Source: Alteromonas naphthalenivorans
Lineage (GTDB): Bacteria > Pseudomonadota > Gammaproteobacteria > Enterobacterales > Alteromonadaceae
DNA length: 64,000 bases
Reading direction: 5' to 3'
Assembly: GCF_000213655.1 (NCBI RefSeq)
Contig: NC_015554.1
Location: 3,100,001 to 3,164,000, forward strand
This document shows positions 1 to 9,600 of the stretch, piece by piece. The notes under the pieces were generated by a model that did not search any database, had not been told where the DNA came from, and saw nothing but the letters and a program-made list of their open reading frames with translations. Each line of letters opens with the position of its first letter. The stretch's first letter is position 1. Position numbers and translations under genes: made by a program.

Positions 1-331
1 TTGATTGACGAACTGTTTTCCAGTTAGTCAACATACCACCTAACCAACGCTTGTTAACGTAAAACTGGTCACATTTAACAGCTGCATCTTTTACCGCATC
101 GCCAGCAGCGCGCTTAGTACCTACGAAAAGGATTTTCCCTTTCTTAGATGCTACGCTTGATAGGTAGTTAAGAGCGTTGTTGAAAAGTGGAACTGTTTTT
201 TCAAGGTTGATGATATGAACTTTGTTACGTGCGCCAAAGATGTATGGTTTCATCTTAGGGTTCCAGTAACGAGTTTGGTGACCGAAATGCACACCGGCTT
301 TCAGCATGTCACGCATTGAAACATTTGCCAT
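1..331 (-). CDS. rpsB: 30S ribosomal protein S2 (5' part, cut by window edge)
   Basis: Reading the minus strand from the ATG at 329-331 gives [20 protein letters not shown] followed by the S2 signature regions ([39 protein letters not shown]). S2 binds late to the 30S subunit and helps recruit S1. Only about the first 110 of some 240 residues are inside the window; the gene continues to the left, where tsf would be expected from gammaproteobacterial gene order. A good ribosome binding site (AGAGGA) lies about 7 bases before the start. It is divergent from map, the usual arrangement. The identity is certain; the missing 3' part is a window effect, not a truncation. Confidence 0.97.
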   Translation of the reverse strand, partial: MANVSMRDMLKAGVHFGHQTRYWNPKMKPYIFGARNKVHIINLEKTVPLFNNALNYLSSVASKKGKILFVGTKRAAGDAVKDAAVKCDQFYVNKRWLGGMLTNWKTVRQS

Positions 332-693
332 TTTAATTTCCTCTCGGGGTTAGGCCTCCATATACCCATTGTATCGATCCCACCTAAGTAAATAAGTAGA
401 ACACCCCGATACGCAGTGTTGGTATATGTGTGTTTTAATTAAATTTAATTTACCCTTTTGACCAAACGCTTTTAAGGGCATTCCGTCAGGGCGCGCGCTT
501 TATACCATATTACGCATACCCACTCAAGTTTTACTGCCAGTTTTGCCATTACTTGCATTCTTTAAGACTGCCCCTATACACATTCAATCCTAATGGCTAA
601 AATATACCTATATAGATATATTCTGTGCGTTAACCTCTGCCCTATTTTACAAGCGGTAGCGTAACGGCCTAAATAAACGAATAGAGAGACGCT
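332..693. promoter_or_regulatory. rpsB / map divergent intergenic region
   Basis: No gene is seen here. The rpsB-proximal half should hold the rpsB promoter and 5' leader; in Enterobacteria this leader is the target of S2 feedback, and a short stem (AACAC/GTGTT on the minus strand near 400-420) is visible, but I cannot show that it is an S2 site. For map, a candidate sigma-70 promoter is TTGCAT (553-558), 16 bases, TATACA (575-580). Both promoter assignments are by eye. Confidence 0.4.
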
Positions 694-1488
694 GTGTCAG
701 CAATTATTAAGACCTCTGAAGAAATCGAAAAAATGCGCGTGGCTGGAAAACTAGCAGCCGATGTACTCACTATGATTGGACCCTATGTAAAAAAGGGTGT
801 AACGACAGATGAGTTAAATACAATTTGTCATGATTACATTGTTAATGAGCAGCAAGCTATTCCTGCGCCATTAAACTATGGTCACCCGCCTTTCCCTAAA
901 TCAATTTGTACGTCTGTAAACCATTGCATCTGCCATGGCATCCCCTCGGACAAAAAATTGAAAGATGGTGACGTTATTAATATCGATGTCACTGTTATTA
1001 AAGATGGTTACCACGGTGATACTTCTAAGATGTTTACCGTTGGAAAGCCAACGATTATGGCAGAGCGTTTAAGCCGAGTTACACAAGAATGCTTATATAA
1101 AGCGATTAAAGAAGTAAAACCGGGTATGACATTGGGCGATATTGGTCATATCTGCCAAACCCACGCAGAAGCGCATAACTATTCAATCGTGCGCGAGTAC
1201 TGTGGTCATGGTATTGGCGCGAGTTTCCACGAAGAGCCACAAATCGTGCATTACGGTAAGCCTGGCACTGGCGATGTGCTTGAGGCGGGCATGTGCTTCA
1301 CCATTGAACCTATGGTGAATGCAGGTAAGCGTTACTCAAAAATTCTTCCTGACCAGTGGACGGTAGTAACCAAAGACAGAAGTTTAAGTGCACAATGGGA
1401 GCATACCTTACTGGTTACCGAAGACGGTGTGGAAGTATTAACATTGCGTGACGAAGAAGACCTTCCGCGAGTGATTTCACACAGTTAA
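694..1488 (+). CDS. map: Methionine aminopeptidase, type I
   Basis: 264 residues, the usual length of type I enzymes. It removes the initiator methionine from nascent proteins. The five dinuclear metal ligands can be placed: Asp98 in INIDVT, Asp109 in YHGDTSKMF, the His of GHGIGASFHEE, Glu in FTIEPMVN, and Glu in QWEHTLLVT; the spacing matches the E. coli enzyme. The start is GTG at 694, preceded by AGAGAG. It is divergent from rpsB and upstream of glnD, the conserved order in gammaproteobacteria. A terminator-like hairpin follows at 1561. Confidence 0.97.
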   Translation: MSAIIKTSEEIEKMRVAGKLAADVLTMIGPYVKKGVTTDELNTICHDYIVNEQQAIPAPLNYGHPPFPKSICTSVNHCICHGIPSDKKLKDGDVINIDVTVIKDGYHGDTSKMFTVGKPTIMAERLSRVTQECLYKAIKEVKPGMTLGDIGHICQTHAEAHNYSIVREYCGHGIGASFHEEPQIVHYGKPGTGDVLEAGMCFTIEPMVNAGKRYSKILPDQWTVVTKDRSLSAQWEHTLLVTEDGVEVLTLRDEEDLPRVISHS

Positions 1489-1560
1489 CGTTTTGCACAC
1501 TGACAAATAATGGTCAGTTTCGATAAGCACTCTTTATTTAGTGTTTGAATCGCCTATATA

Positions 1561-1602
1561 AACATATAGCAGCTTAACTTTTTTGGTTGCTATATGTTTT
1601 TA
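1561..1602 (+). terminator. Probable intrinsic terminator after map
   Basis: An 11-bp perfect stem, AACATATAGCA (1561-1571) with TGCTATATGTT (1588-1598), encloses a 16-base loop and is followed by TTTTA. The stem is AT-rich and the loop long, so efficiency may be modest. Confidence 0.6.
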
Positions 1603-1935
1603 TACTTCTACTACGCCTTCATGCTTTTTTCCTTTCTTTCGTTGTTGGTTACGAATGTACATCACAGGTTTTTAGCAGGAACGACAGCACACTAGTTACC
1701 ACGCTATTCCTCTGAGCTATCGCATTGACTGTTACTTTCAGTCCTATTGCTATCAGTCCTATTGCTATCAGCCCTATTGCTATCAGTCCTATTGCCCGCC
1801 TTGAAAATAGCGCTGTCATATTTCATCTTATGCTTGCAGCATACCTATAACATTTTCGTATATTTATTCACAATATTGCCTTGGGTATGCAACTAATCGG
1901 CACTGCGATTTCGTTTCATTTCATGGTAAGGTTCA
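1603..1935. other. map-glnD intergenic region, no gene seen
   Basis: About 330 bases between the map terminator and glnD. No open frame resembles a protein. The notable content is a 15-bp tandem repeat (annotated separately) at 1739-1798. The rest is presumed to hold the glnD promoter; I do not see a convincing consensus. Confidence 0.5.
1739..1798. repeat. Four tandem copies of a 15-bp unit
   Basis: The unit CAGTCCTATTGCTAT occurs at 1739-1753 and 1754-1768 (identical), at 1769-1783 with one change (CAGCCC), and at 1784-1798 with a diverged last third. The array lies about 140 bases before glnD, outside any coding sequence, so copy number could vary by slippage without altering a protein. 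Confidence 0.9.
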
Positions 1936-4623
1936 GTGTGTTCAAAAAGCTGTACGCATAGAAGGTGTAATTTGACGCTGCAATCCCTAATAAAAAATAT
2001 TGATCAAATAACGTCGGTTGACGACTTAGTTGCCATCAAGTCGTGTGTAGAAGATAGCTATGCATGGATAAAAGCGTCATTCGATAGCATTCCTGTTAAC
2101 CAACTTGTGACTGGGCGTGCACAATTCGTTGATGCCCTTTTGTGCCATTTGTGGCACCTCTACGGTTTAGACAATGAAAGTGAATTAGCATTATGTGCCG
2201 TAGGTGGCTATGGACGCGGGCACCTTCAACCTTATTCCGACATTGATTTGCTGATAGTGAGCAAACGAACCCTTAAGCCCGACACCCAAGAAAAAGTCAG
2301 TCGTTTTATTACTCTGCTTTGGGATATTAAGCTTGATGTGGGTCAGTCAGTACGTACCATCAAAGAAACCGTCAGCCTTGCCAAAGACGACATTTCCATT
2401 GCCACTAACCTCGTAGAAAGTCGATTGCTTTGCGGCAGCGAATCTATTTTTGAAAAGCTGTGGGATGAAGTAAACGGGCGAAATTCTTGGTCGAGTAAAG
2501 CGTTTTTCTCGGCCAAGTACGATGAACAAAAGCGACGTCACGCTAAATTTAACGGTACAGCGTACAACCTAGAGCCTAACATCAAAGAAAACCCAGGCTG
2601 TTTAAGGGATATCCAGTCTATTGGTTGGGTGGCAAAAAAACACTTTAAAGAATATGACGGCTGGAACCTAGTGGGGCACGGCTACTTTACCGAGCAAGAA
2701 CACAGCGAATTAATCACCTGTAGAATGCATTTGTGGAAAATGCGTTGTGCCTTACATTTGGTTGCAGGGCGAAGTGAAAACCGCCTTCTTTTTGATTACC
2801 AACCTGATGTTGCCGCCATGCTGGGGTATGGAGAAGAAGGAAAAAGTTCAGTTGAAAAGATGATGCGTGACTTCTTCCGCACCGTTGCCCGAGTTTCTGA
2901 ATTGAACCAAATGCTTTTGCAACGGTTCAAGTATGACATGCTTAATCAGAGTGTTCAGCGTACCGCGATTATTAACGAAGATTTCGAATTACTCGATAAT
3001 ATGATTTCGCCTCGCCATGAGAATGCTTTTTCTTCGCCAGAAGCCATTTTAGACTTTTTAAATGTGGTCACTAATACCCCTGAAGTTCAAGGTTTAAGCA
3101 CCACTTGTATTCGCCAAATAAGAAACGCACATCGTACATTTGAGAATGCTTACTTTGTTGAGCGCCCCGCTTGCCGTGAAAAGCTCATGGTCTTGCTAAA
3201 ACAACCCGACTTTTTTAATTTTGGTTGGGACATTATGCATCAGTACGGCATTTTACAAGCTTACTTACCTGAGTGGGATGCCATTGTAGGGATGATGCAA
3301 TTTGATTTGTTTCACGCCTACACAGTGGATGAACATACGCACCGCTTAGTGAAGCACGTGAATTATTTTTTCTCGAAAGAGAACAAAGATTTTCCACGCT
3401 GTGGCCGTATCTGTCGCAATCTAGACAAGCCAGAAGTATTGTATATTGCTGCTATATTTCACGATATCGCTAAAGGTCGTAACGGCGACCACTCAACGCT
3501 AGGCGCCATTGATGTTGCTAAGTTCTGTGAACAGCATGATGTACCGGCGAACGACGCGGCCATGATAAGCTGGCTAGTGGAAAACCACCTGCTAATGTCG
3601 GTAGTGGCGCAGCGCAGAGACATTTACGATCCAGACGTTATCAGTGAATTTGCTGGCGCGGTAAGAAGCCACAACCACTTAAATTTACTTTATACCCTTA
3701 CCCTTGCAGACATTCGGGCAACCAACGATAATTTGTGGAATGATTGGAAAGCATCTCTGCTTAGAGAACTTTATTTAATGACGCAAAAAGCATTAGATAA
3801 CGGGTTACAGTGCCAAGTAACATTAAGTGAGCGAGTGACTACTCACAAATATCAAGCGCAACAAATTCTGCACGAACGCAGGGTTAGCTCTGAATCCATT
3901 GATGGATTATGGGCGCGGTTAGATGATGACTATTTTGTACGATTCAAGCCCACCCAAATTGCATGGCATACCGAAGAAATCGTTAAGGCTCAGGATGATT
4001 GGCTAACACCAGATAGCGACCAGCTTCTCGTTAAAGCCAATGACAACAGTGCAAAAGGCGGCACGGAAATTTTTCTTTTCGGTAAAGATAGAAAAGCCTT
4101 ATTTGCACAAGTAGCTTCCGTTTTAGACAGTCGTAATTGCTCTATTCACGACGCCCATGTTACCGTAACCCGCGATGGCTATGTGTTTGACAGTATGTTG
4201 GTGCTTGAAAATGATGGTTCCAGGCTAACATCTGAGTCCCGAATTCAATCGCTAGAAAAAGCGATTAGCACCCAGCTTGAAAAACCAGGCCGTTCACACG
4301 AAAATAAGCGTAAACTACCTCGACAAATGAAACAGCTAGACGTGCCTACTAAAGTACGCTTTTTCGGTGTGAGCGATGAAGCGACACTCGTTGAGTTAGA
4401 AGCACTAGACGCGCCCGGCATTTTAGCTAAAATTGGCCATGCTTTTGTTGATACTAATGTCACCTTGAAGCTGGCAAAAATTGCTACTATCGGCGAGCGC
4501 GCAGAAGATATATTTATTGTCAGTAATGATGCTGGCAAAGCATTAACCCAAGAACAACAAGTGAGCTTGAAAAAGCGTATCTTGTTTAAACTCGATCAAC
4601 TTGAAGATATCACGATACCATGA
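1936..4623 (+). CDS. glnD: Bifunctional [protein-PII] uridylyltransferase / uridylyl-removing enzyme
   Basis: 895 residues. GlnD senses glutamine and adds or removes UMP on PII proteins, setting nitrogen assimilation. The nucleotidyltransferase signature [17 protein letters not shown] is at about 90-106, with Asp102 and Asp104 as metal ligands. The HD phosphohydrolase motif [13 protein letters not shown] lies near 508-520. Two C-terminal ACT domains begin near 711 ([11 protein letters not shown]) and 819 ([12 protein letters not shown]) and bind glutamine. The start is the GTG at 1936 with AAGG upstream; an in-frame TTG at 1972, also after an AAGG, is an alternative. The stop overlaps the dapD start by 4 bases, so the two are co-translated. 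Confidence 0.96.
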   Translation: MCSKSCTHRRCNLTLQSLIKNIDQITSVDDLVAIKSCVEDSYAWIKASFDSIPVNQLVTGRAQFVDALLCHLWHLYGLDNESELALCAVGGYGRGHLQPYSDIDLLIVSKRTLKPDTQEKVSRFITLLWDIKLDVGQSVRTIKETVSLAKDDISIATNLVESRLLCGSESIFEKLWDEVNGRNSWSSKAFFSAKYDEQKRRHAKFNGTAYNLEPNIKENPGCLRDIQSIGWVAKKHFKEYDGWNLVGHGYFTEQEHSELITCRMHLWKMRCALHLVAGRSENRLLFDYQPDVAAMLGYGEEGKSSVEKMMRDFFRTVARVSELNQMLLQRFKYDMLNQSVQRTAIINEDFELLDNMISPRHENAFSSPEAILDFLNVVTNTPEVQGLSTTCIRQIRNAHRTFENAYFVERPACREKLMVLLKQPDFFNFGWDIMHQYGILQAYLPEWDAIVGMMQFDLFHAYTVDEHTHRLVKHVNYFFSKENKDFPRCGRICRNLDKPEVLYIAAIFHDIAKGRNGDHSTLGAIDVAKFCEQHDVPANDAAMISWLVENHLLMSVVAQRRDIYDPDVISEFAGAVRSHNHLNLLYTLTLADIRATNDNLWNDWKASLLRELYLMTQKALDNGLQCQVTLSERVTTHKYQAQQILHERRVSSESIDGLWARLDDDYFVRFKPTQIAWHTEEIVKAQDDWLTPDSDQLLVKANDNSAKGGTEIFLFGKDRKALFAQVASVLDSRNCSIHDAHVTVTRDGYVFDSMLVLENDGSRLTSESRIQSLEKAISTQLEKPGRSHENKRKLPRQMKQLDVPTKVRFFGVSDEATLVELEALDAPGILAKIGHAFVDTNVTLKLAKIATIGERAEDIFIVSNDAGKALTQEQQVSLKKRILFKLDQLEDITIP

Positions 4624-5444
4624 ATGAATTGAAAGCCATTATTGAAGACGCCTTCGAAAACCGCGACAACATTAGCCCATCTTCTGCACCAGCAGAAGTG
4701 AAACAAGCCGTTGCCGATGCTATTGCTTTGCTTAATAGCGGTAAAGCGCGTGTAGCTGAAAAAATCGCGGGCGAATGGGTTGTTCATCAGTGGTTAAAGA
4801 AAGCCGTTTTGCTTTTCTTCCGCCTCCACAACAACGACGTTATTGAAGGCGCTGAAAGCCGTTACTACGACAAAGTGCCTTTGAAATACAGCAACTATAC
4901 TGCTGAACAATTTGCTAATGATGGCGCGCGTATTGTGCCTCCTGCTGCAGTCCGCACGGGTACCTTCGTTGGTAAAAATGCGGTTGTTATGCCTTCGTAC
5001 GTAAACATTGGTGCATTTGTTGATGAAGGCACCATGGTAGATACATGGGCAACGGTTGGTTCTTGTGCACAAATCGGTAAGAACGTTCACTTATCTGGCG
5101 GCGTAGGCATTGGTGGTGTTTTAGAGCCACTTCAAGCGAACCCTACTATCATTGAAGATAACTGCTTTATTGGCGCACGTTCTGAAATTGTTGAAGGTGT
5201 TATTGTTGAAGAAGGCGCAGTTATTTCAATGGGCGTTTACATTAGCCAAAGCACCCGTATATATGACCGTGAAACCGGCGAAGTACATTATGGCCGCGTT
5301 CCTGCTGGCTCAGTAGTGGTTTCTGGTAACATGCCAAGCCCAGACGGTAAATACAGCCTATACGCTGCCATTATCGTGAAGAAAGTAGACGCTAAAACCC
5401 GTGCTAAAGTAGGTATTAATGCCCTACTACGTGGTGTTGAATAA
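4620..5444 (+). CDS. dapD: 2,3,4,5-tetrahydropyridine-2,6-dicarboxylate N-succinyltransferase
   Basis: 274 residues, full length. DapD transfers succinyl from succinyl-CoA to tetrahydrodipicolinate in the lysine and meso-diaminopimelate pathway, in the cytoplasm. The centre (about 100-215) is the left-handed beta-helix hexapeptide repeat region, including [20 protein letters not shown] and [15 protein letters not shown], and the succinyl-CoA site region [18 protein letters not shown] at 4620 overlaps the glnD stop (ATGA). A GC-rich terminator follows. The map-glnD-dapD order is typical of gammaproteobacteria. Confidence 0.97.
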   Translation: MNELKAIIEDAFENRDNISPSSAPAEVKQAVADAIALLNSGKARVAEKIAGEWVVHQWLKKAVLLFFRLHNNDVIEGAESRYYDKVPLKYSNYTAEQFANDGARIVPPAAVRTGTFVGKNAVVMPSYVNIGAFVDEGTMVDTWATVGSCAQIGKNVHLSGGVGIGGVLEPLQANPTIIEDNCFIGARSEIVEGVIVEEGAVISMGVYISQSTRIYDRETGEVHYGRVPAGSVVVSGNMPSPDGKYSLYAAIIVKKVDAKTRAKVGINALLRGVE

Positions 5445-5474
5445 GTCTGTATTCACGTATTAAACGTTTTGCAT

Positions 5475-5505
5475 TAAAAAAGGGCGCCTAGCGCCCTTTT
5501 CTATT
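5475..5505. terminator. Bidirectional intrinsic terminator between dapD and the flavodoxin gene
   Basis: Stem GGGCGC (5482-5487), loop CTA, GCGCCC (5491-5496), flanked by A6 on the left and TTTT on the right. It can end the plus-strand glnD-dapD transcript and also the convergent minus-strand operon ending at 5530. Confidence 0.85.
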
Positions 5506-5529
5506 TTTTGAGATAATTGTCGAACCCCG

Positions 5530-5979
5530 TTACACGCCTAACTGAGCTTTAATACCGTTAACCCACTCAATAACCATGGTTTCAGGTTCAAGGGTCTCAA
5601 GGGCATCCACTTCTAGCATGTCGGCTACTGCTTTACCTTGCAGCTCTAATAACAATTCATTGAATTGACGACCGGCTCCACAAAAACTTTCCCCGTAACT
5701 ACTATCACCTAACGCAGCAACAGCAAAAGGCTTGTCGTTTAGCAATGGAAACTCGTCTTTCAAATCAGAGAAGACAAATTCTAAGTTTGGTGGAACATCG
5801 CCTTGGCCAGTCGTAGAAGTAATCAATAAGATAGCGTCGGCATCGGTAAAGTCGCTTACTGAAGGATCGCTCTCAAGCTCGCAATCTACACCTTGCTCTG
5901 CAAGATTTTCTTCAACTTGCTCTGCTACATGTTGCGCATTGCCATACACGGTACCTGCAAAAATTTTTAATGTCGCCAT
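5530..5979 (-). CDS. yqcA: Flavodoxin family protein (YqcA/MioC type)
   Basis: 149 residues, a short-chain flavodoxin. The FMN phosphate loop is the N-terminal FAGTVYGNAQHVAE segment; the LITSTTGQGDVPPN and ALGDSSYGESFCGAG segments match flavin-ring loops. It is an electron carrier of unknown partner. Start ATG at 5979, preceded by GAGGAAG. It is the last gene of a minus-strand cluster with truC and yqcC, the same trio as yqcA-truC-yqcC of E. coli, which supports the YqcA name over MioC. The function of YqcA itself is not known in detail. Confidence 0.88.
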   Translation of the reverse strand: MATLKIFAGTVYGNAQHVAEQVEENLAEQGVDCELESDPSVSDFTDADAILLITSTTGQGDVPPNLEFVFSDLKDEFPLLNDKPFAVAALGDSSYGESFCGAGRQFNELLLELQGKAVADMLEVDALETLEPETMVIEWVNGIKAQLGV

Positions 5980-6047
5980 TACTTCCTCATTATCTTTTCA
6001 AATCGTGTGGGTTTCCCGTTTAAGCATCACACTTTCTAGCCCAAACC

Positions 6048-6845
6048 TTAAACCTGATATTCTTGCCACGCATCTAACACTCGTTGCATTTCTGAATGCA
6101 TTCTAACAAACACCGATAGCCACTTTCCGGTTATCGGGTGATAAAAACCCATCTGCGTACAACTTAAGGCCAAATTCTGAAAACTAAAGTGTGTTTGCAA
6201 AAATTTGTTCTGTTTTCCGTCTCCGTGGGTGGTATCTCCCAAAATAGGGTGCCTAATATGTACCATATGACGACGCAATTGATGTTTGCGTCCTGTCGAG
6301 GGCAAAAGTTTTACTAATGAATAGCGGGCGGTTTCATATTTACCTACGGCGAAAGGTAATTCATAGTTCGCTAAACTTTCGTATACCGTTGTGGCTTGCT
6401 GAGGTGCCTGCTGCGGGCGCTTATGTTTATCGGCAATTTTATCGTAACGATATTTGAGCGCATAATCGATGAGCCCTGAATGTTTAACATAACCACGAAC
6501 AATAGCGTGATACTGCTTTTGCACCTGCTTATTCATCAACTGCTGGCCAAGCAGCGCCGCTGTTTTACTGTCAAAACTAAACAATAGTACACCGGATGTG
6601 GGCCTATCTAGTCGGTGAGCGGGAAATACGTGCTTGTTGAGCTGATCCCTTAATGTCTGCACGGCGAAGCGAGTTTCATGCCTGTCGATAGGACTTCTGT
6701 GCACTAATAAACCCGGCGGTTTATCAATGGCCACGATATGCTCATCTTGATATAAAATATTAAGCGGCGGGTATGGCTGCACACTATTGCTGCCAGCCTT
6801 TTCACTTGGGGTTTCACATTGGGTAAATGGAAATTCTTCAGGCAT
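6048..6845 (-). CDS. truC: tRNA pseudouridine(65) synthase
   Basis: 265 residues, RluA/RsuA-type pseudouridine synthase that modifies U65 in tRNA. The catalytic-Asp motif is AHRLDRPTSGVLLF (about 76-89), and the N-terminal YQDEHIVAIDKPPGLLVHRS segment is the family signature. TruC is short, without an S4 domain, as here. The 3-base gap after yqcC indicates one operon; the yqcA-like flavodoxin follows. The first 25 or so residues before the conserved part are poorly conserved, so the exact start could be a few codons inside. Confidence 0.94.
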   Translation of the reverse strand: MPEEFPFTQCETPSEKAGSNSVQPYPPLNILYQDEHIVAIDKPPGLLVHRSPIDRHETRFAVQTLRDQLNKHVFPAHRLDRPTSGVLLFSFDSKTAALLGQQLMNKQVQKQYHAIVRGYVKHSGLIDYALKYRYDKIADKHKRPQQAPQQATTVYESLANYELPFAVGKYETARYSLVKLLPSTGRKHQLRRHMVHIRHPILGDTTHGDGKQNKFLQTHFSFQNLALSCTQMGFYHPITGKWLSVFVRMHSEMQRVLDAWQEYQV

Positions 6846-6848
6846 AAA

Positions 6849-7172
6849 TTACTTCTTATTGCGTTCGGTAAGTTTATCAAGTGCAAGCAACTGAACTAGG
6901 ATAGATTCGGGACAGTCTGGTGCATACATATGCGCTGCAGGGGAAATTGCCATCTTCCCTGGTAGCTGACCCATCGCTATTAAGTAATGACATTTAGGCA
7001 CAAAAACATACGCCAGCCATTCGAAAAAAGACAGGGTATCAATAGCAAAAGGGGCAGTACTGGCTAATTGCGCCTTGCTAGGTGATTTGTTCGGCCACGT
7101 TTTAGTTTGGCGCATCGCTGTTTCTAGCGTATTTAAATGATACTCGAATTCTTCTATTAACTTCATAGTCAT
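6849..7172 (-). CDS. yqcC: YqcC family protein
   Basis: About 107 residues of unknown function, all-helical in appearance. Conserved YqcC features are a TWPN-like segment, PFAIDTLSFFEWLAYVFVP and the region around MGQLPGKMAISP. The start is placed at the ATG at 7172 (MTMKLIEEF) because this aligns with the E. coli N-terminus; the same frame is open to an ATG at 7232 that has a better ribosome binding site (AAAGGT), so a protein 20 residues longer is possible. It sits directly upstream of truC in the conserved yqcC-truC-yqcA set. Confidence 0.85.
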   Translation of the reverse strand: MTMKLIEEFEYHLNTLETAMRQTKTWPNKSPSKAQLASTAPFAIDTLSFFEWLAYVFVPKCHYLIAMGQLPGKMAISPAAHMYAPDCPESILVQLLALDKLTERNKK

Positions 7173-7334
7173 TACATGGTTTAAGGTTTGCCGTATAGAT
7201 CTGGACGGCAGTATACCAGAGGCAGCACTCATTCCGCTCGCACCTTTAAAAGAACAATGCCTTTGCCTGTCGGCAACTAAAATATGCTAAACTTTGCGCC
7301 CTAAAATCAGTTTTATGAAGTGAGAACGCCTGAA

Positions 7335-8381
7335 ATGAACGCAAACAGTATTAACTCTATCAGCGAATTTTTATTGCATGCAGGTACAGAATATATTGTT
7401 TTTGATATGGGTCGAAGACTTACCGCTTTAGACAATCAGGCGTTTTTGGATATTGAGAATGGCTCAACTGTTGCGCCCTTCCCTCGCCAGCAACATGCGT
7501 GGTTCGGCATTGTTTTTTGGAATAAAAATAGCTCAAATCAGCACTATATTTGGTTTATCAAACTCCCTCTAGACGAGCAGGGATTAGTGGTAGCGGCTTC
7601 AAGAAACCATTTTCTGCAAATTATTGTCGATGCACTAGGCCAATCAATTTCTGATGATTCTGAAGCGGCTAACACATTGCCAGATAATCCTTATTCATTT
7701 GTGCCCGCGCAGTCATTACTTGCGCAATTTAATGCACTGGTTCGCGCGAAGCTGAATCAGCCGATTAGCGTCAGCGCACAGTATGTTATCGCCTACGTGA
7801 AAGCGCCGCAGGTGGCTGACTGGCAAACCATTCCCTTACAGGCAATTGCGGATGTGGTCATTAGATTAGACTCAATGGAAAACGCTCAAGAAGTGCAAGA
7901 CAGTGTGCTGCGTAACTTTTCACTTTTTGCCGAACCATTTCAACGGGCTTTTATGGAAATGGCCGAAGTTGCGAACGTATCTGAGCGGCTTAACCAATGC
8001 ATGCTTTCAGTGTTAGACGGTGATGAAATAAGTTTAGCCGCGCTACGGGGTTTGTCTTGTGAGACCAAAAACGACACTATATATACGCAATTAGTGTCTC
8101 ACTTTGAAGCTAAGAAATTGAACCGATTAGATATATTAAGTGTTATTGCTGCCCGCCATTTTCAGCAAATGGACGAGAAATTACTGCTGCTATTTTTTGA
8201 AGCGGTTGCCGAGGTCGATAACCAAGAAAACTATAATGGCGACGTATTCCGCGGCTTCTTCTCTGATCTTGTTCAAGTACCCCAGTTACGTGAATTAGTA
8301 CTAGGCATACTAAGAACCCCAGAACGCAGTGACTTACTGGCCAGCGCAATTGGCACGCTGTTTTCACAAACTAAGGGGTAA
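7335..8381 (+). CDS. DUF3549 family protein
   Basis: About 348 residues. The N-terminal part (ISEFLLHAGTEYIVFDMGRR, FPRQQHAWFGIVFW, HYIWFIKLPLDEQGL) is characteristic of the DUF3549 family of Vibrio, Shewanella and Alteromonas. No catalytic motif or signal peptide is seen; it looks cytoplasmic. The start is placed at ATG 7335 (MNANSINS) from similarity to family N-termini; a GTG at 7320 is in frame. The next gene, DUF3301, starts 3 bases after the stop, so both are one operon divergent from yqcC. Biochemical role is unknown. Confidence 0.85.
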   Translation: MNANSINSISEFLLHAGTEYIVFDMGRRLTALDNQAFLDIENGSTVAPFPRQQHAWFGIVFWNKNSSNQHYIWFIKLPLDEQGLVVAASRNHFLQIIVDALGQSISDDSEAANTLPDNPYSFVPAQSLLAQFNALVRAKLNQPISVSAQYVIAYVKAPQVADWQTIPLQAIADVVIRLDSMENAQEVQDSVLRNFSLFAEPFQRAFMEMAEVANVSERLNQCMLSVLDGDEISLAALRGLSCETKNDTIYTQLVSHFEAKKLNRLDILSVIAARHFQQMDEKLLLLFFEAVAEVDNQENYNGDVFRGFFSDLVQVPQLRELVLGILRTPERSDLLASAIGTLFSQTKG

Positions 8382-8384
8382 TGA

Positions 8385-8690
8385 ATGACACTTCTTGAAT
8401 TAACCTTATGGTTGGGCTTAGGCTTTGTCGCCTTTCAGTTTTGGCGCATACGAAGTATTTCCGAATTTACTGATAGTTACCTGCGCCAGTACTGTAAAAA
8501 CAATCAACTGCAACTGCTCAGTATTGCCAGAGCCAAAACCCGCATTACCTTCAACTACAGCAAGCCTGATTGGCATAATATCTTTGTGTTTGAATTTTCC
8601 GGTAATGGTGAAGACAGATACAGCGGAGAAGTGGAGTTAGTAGGCAAACATATTATAAGAACTACCTTACCACCTCACAGAGTTAATTAA
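8385..8690 (+). CDS. DUF3301 family membrane protein
   Basis: 101 residues. One N-terminal membrane segment (LLELTLWLGLGFVAFQFW) is followed by a soluble domain, probably cytoplasmic, with the pattern YCKNNQLQLLSIARAKTRI and a C-terminal GEVELVGKHI..T.LPPHR. This is the DUF3301 family, usually found directly behind DUF3549 genes, as here. Function is unknown. No terminator is seen immediately after it; the strong hairpin at 8810 belongs mainly to the opposite-strand csrB. Confidence 0.85.
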   Translation: MTLLELTLWLGLGFVAFQFWRIRSISEFTDSYLRQYCKNNQLQLLSIARAKTRITFNYSKPDWHNIFVFEFSGNGEDRYSGEVELVGKHIIRTTLPPHRVN

Positions 8691-8803
8691 GTTCTTCGGA
8701 TTCGTTAGCCCGCTATAGTATTAGGTATGAACGAGATGACTATGCCGAGCGGAATGGGCGTCTTTAAACGTGAGCGTTTTAGTGGCAACGCCAAAAATTA
8801 CGC

Positions 8804-8838
8804 AAAAAAAAGGGGTAGCCTCTCTGCTACCCCTTTTC
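8804..8838 (-). terminator. Intrinsic terminator of csrB
   Basis: On the minus strand AAAAGGGGTAGC, a short loop and GGCTACCCC are followed by eight U residues (A-run 8804-8811 on the plus strand). It is the strongest terminator in the area and fixes the direction of the RNA. The complementary A-run means it may also act weakly on plus-strand readthrough from DUF3301. Confidence 0.9.
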
Positions 8839-9478
8839 CTGGAATTTTGAGTTTCCCTCTCTGCGTTCCTTTGCGACTAAAATCTTCCCGATTAAAATCC
8901 ATATACGCCCCTTTCCATCTTCTCTCGCGTGTTCCCGTGCGAGTTACCCATCCTTGCGTAAATCCCTTTCCATTTATCCTAAGCATCCCATCTATCCTGC
9001 ACGTGGGGGCCTCATCCTAAGGCTGTTCCTTGCCAGCAAAAGCTAGTGTTCCTATCCTTTCATCCTTTCTACATTACACATCCTGTGCAACTAGCTCAAT
9101 CCTTAAGCGGTCCGTTCGTTCCTGAGCTGCCTTGCTCTTGCGCATCCTGCGCAAACTATCCTTGCTTAAGCCTTCCAAGCTTTCCTTTACGATATATCCT
9201 ATATCTTTCCTTTTTATGACGATCCTTCGCCAAATCCTTTCTACTTCCTGTTGCGATTCCTTATCGCTTGCGCTTTCCTTGCTTGTCTCTTTGGCAATTC
9301 CATTTCAGCACGTCCGGTGCGCTTATCATCCCTGTGATGCTTCCTGCTATTCCATCTCCCCTCACTCCTGTTAAGGGATTCTCTTCCTTAAGTTGTCCAA
9401 GGTTGTCCTTAAAATCATCCTGACTCATCGTGTTTCCCTGTGACGCCATTAATAATATCCCTACCAAGAATTCCCGCT
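8804..9478 (-). ncRNA. csrB: CsrB-type regulatory RNA (CsrA sponge), unusually large
   Basis: On the minus strand this 675-base stretch carries about 47 GGA triplets, of which about 28 are AGGA, the CsrA recognition core. Several sit exactly in hairpin loops: 9138-9154 (7-bp stem, loop GGA), 9191-9205 (6-bp stem, loop GGA), 9074-9090 (7-bp stem with one wobble, loop GGA) and 9253-9267 (5-bp stem, loop AAGGA). It ends in a strong terminator with a U-run at 8804. A -10-like TGTAAT (complement of 9486-9491) puts the start near 9478. E. coli csrB also lies between yqcC and syd, and both flank this locus here. CsrB RNAs titrate CsrA, freeing its target mRNAs. E. coli CsrB is about 370 bases, so this one is nearly twice as long. 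The 5' end is inferred. Confidence 0.86.
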
Positions 9479-9600
9479 AGGCAGAATTACAATAAATTAA
9501 GGAGAAAATAAGGAGTTAATATGATCTGAAAATGAAAAACCTATAAAAATCAACAACGTTAGACTTTAGTCTAGATATAAACCACGAAAAAAAACCCACA

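Noticed and set aside
8727..9374. Several plus-strand open frames across the csrB region (8727-9020, 9132-9374)
   Set aside because: They are complements of the AGGA-rich RNA, rich in Pro/Ser/Leu from TCCT repeats, with no ribosome binding site or family.
9261..9467. 62-68 codon frame inside the 5' half of csrB on the minus strand (ATG 9449)
   Set aside because: It lies within the AGGA-repeat RNA, the repeats dictate its amino acids, no family likeness is visible and the frame is explained by low stop-codon density. A dual-function RNA cannot be excluded but nothing supports it.
9495..9527. Two strong Shine-Dalgarno-like AAGGAG motifs on the plus strand before ATG ATC TGA
   Set aside because: The frame is only two codons before a stop; more likely promoter-region sequence of csrB on the opposite strand.
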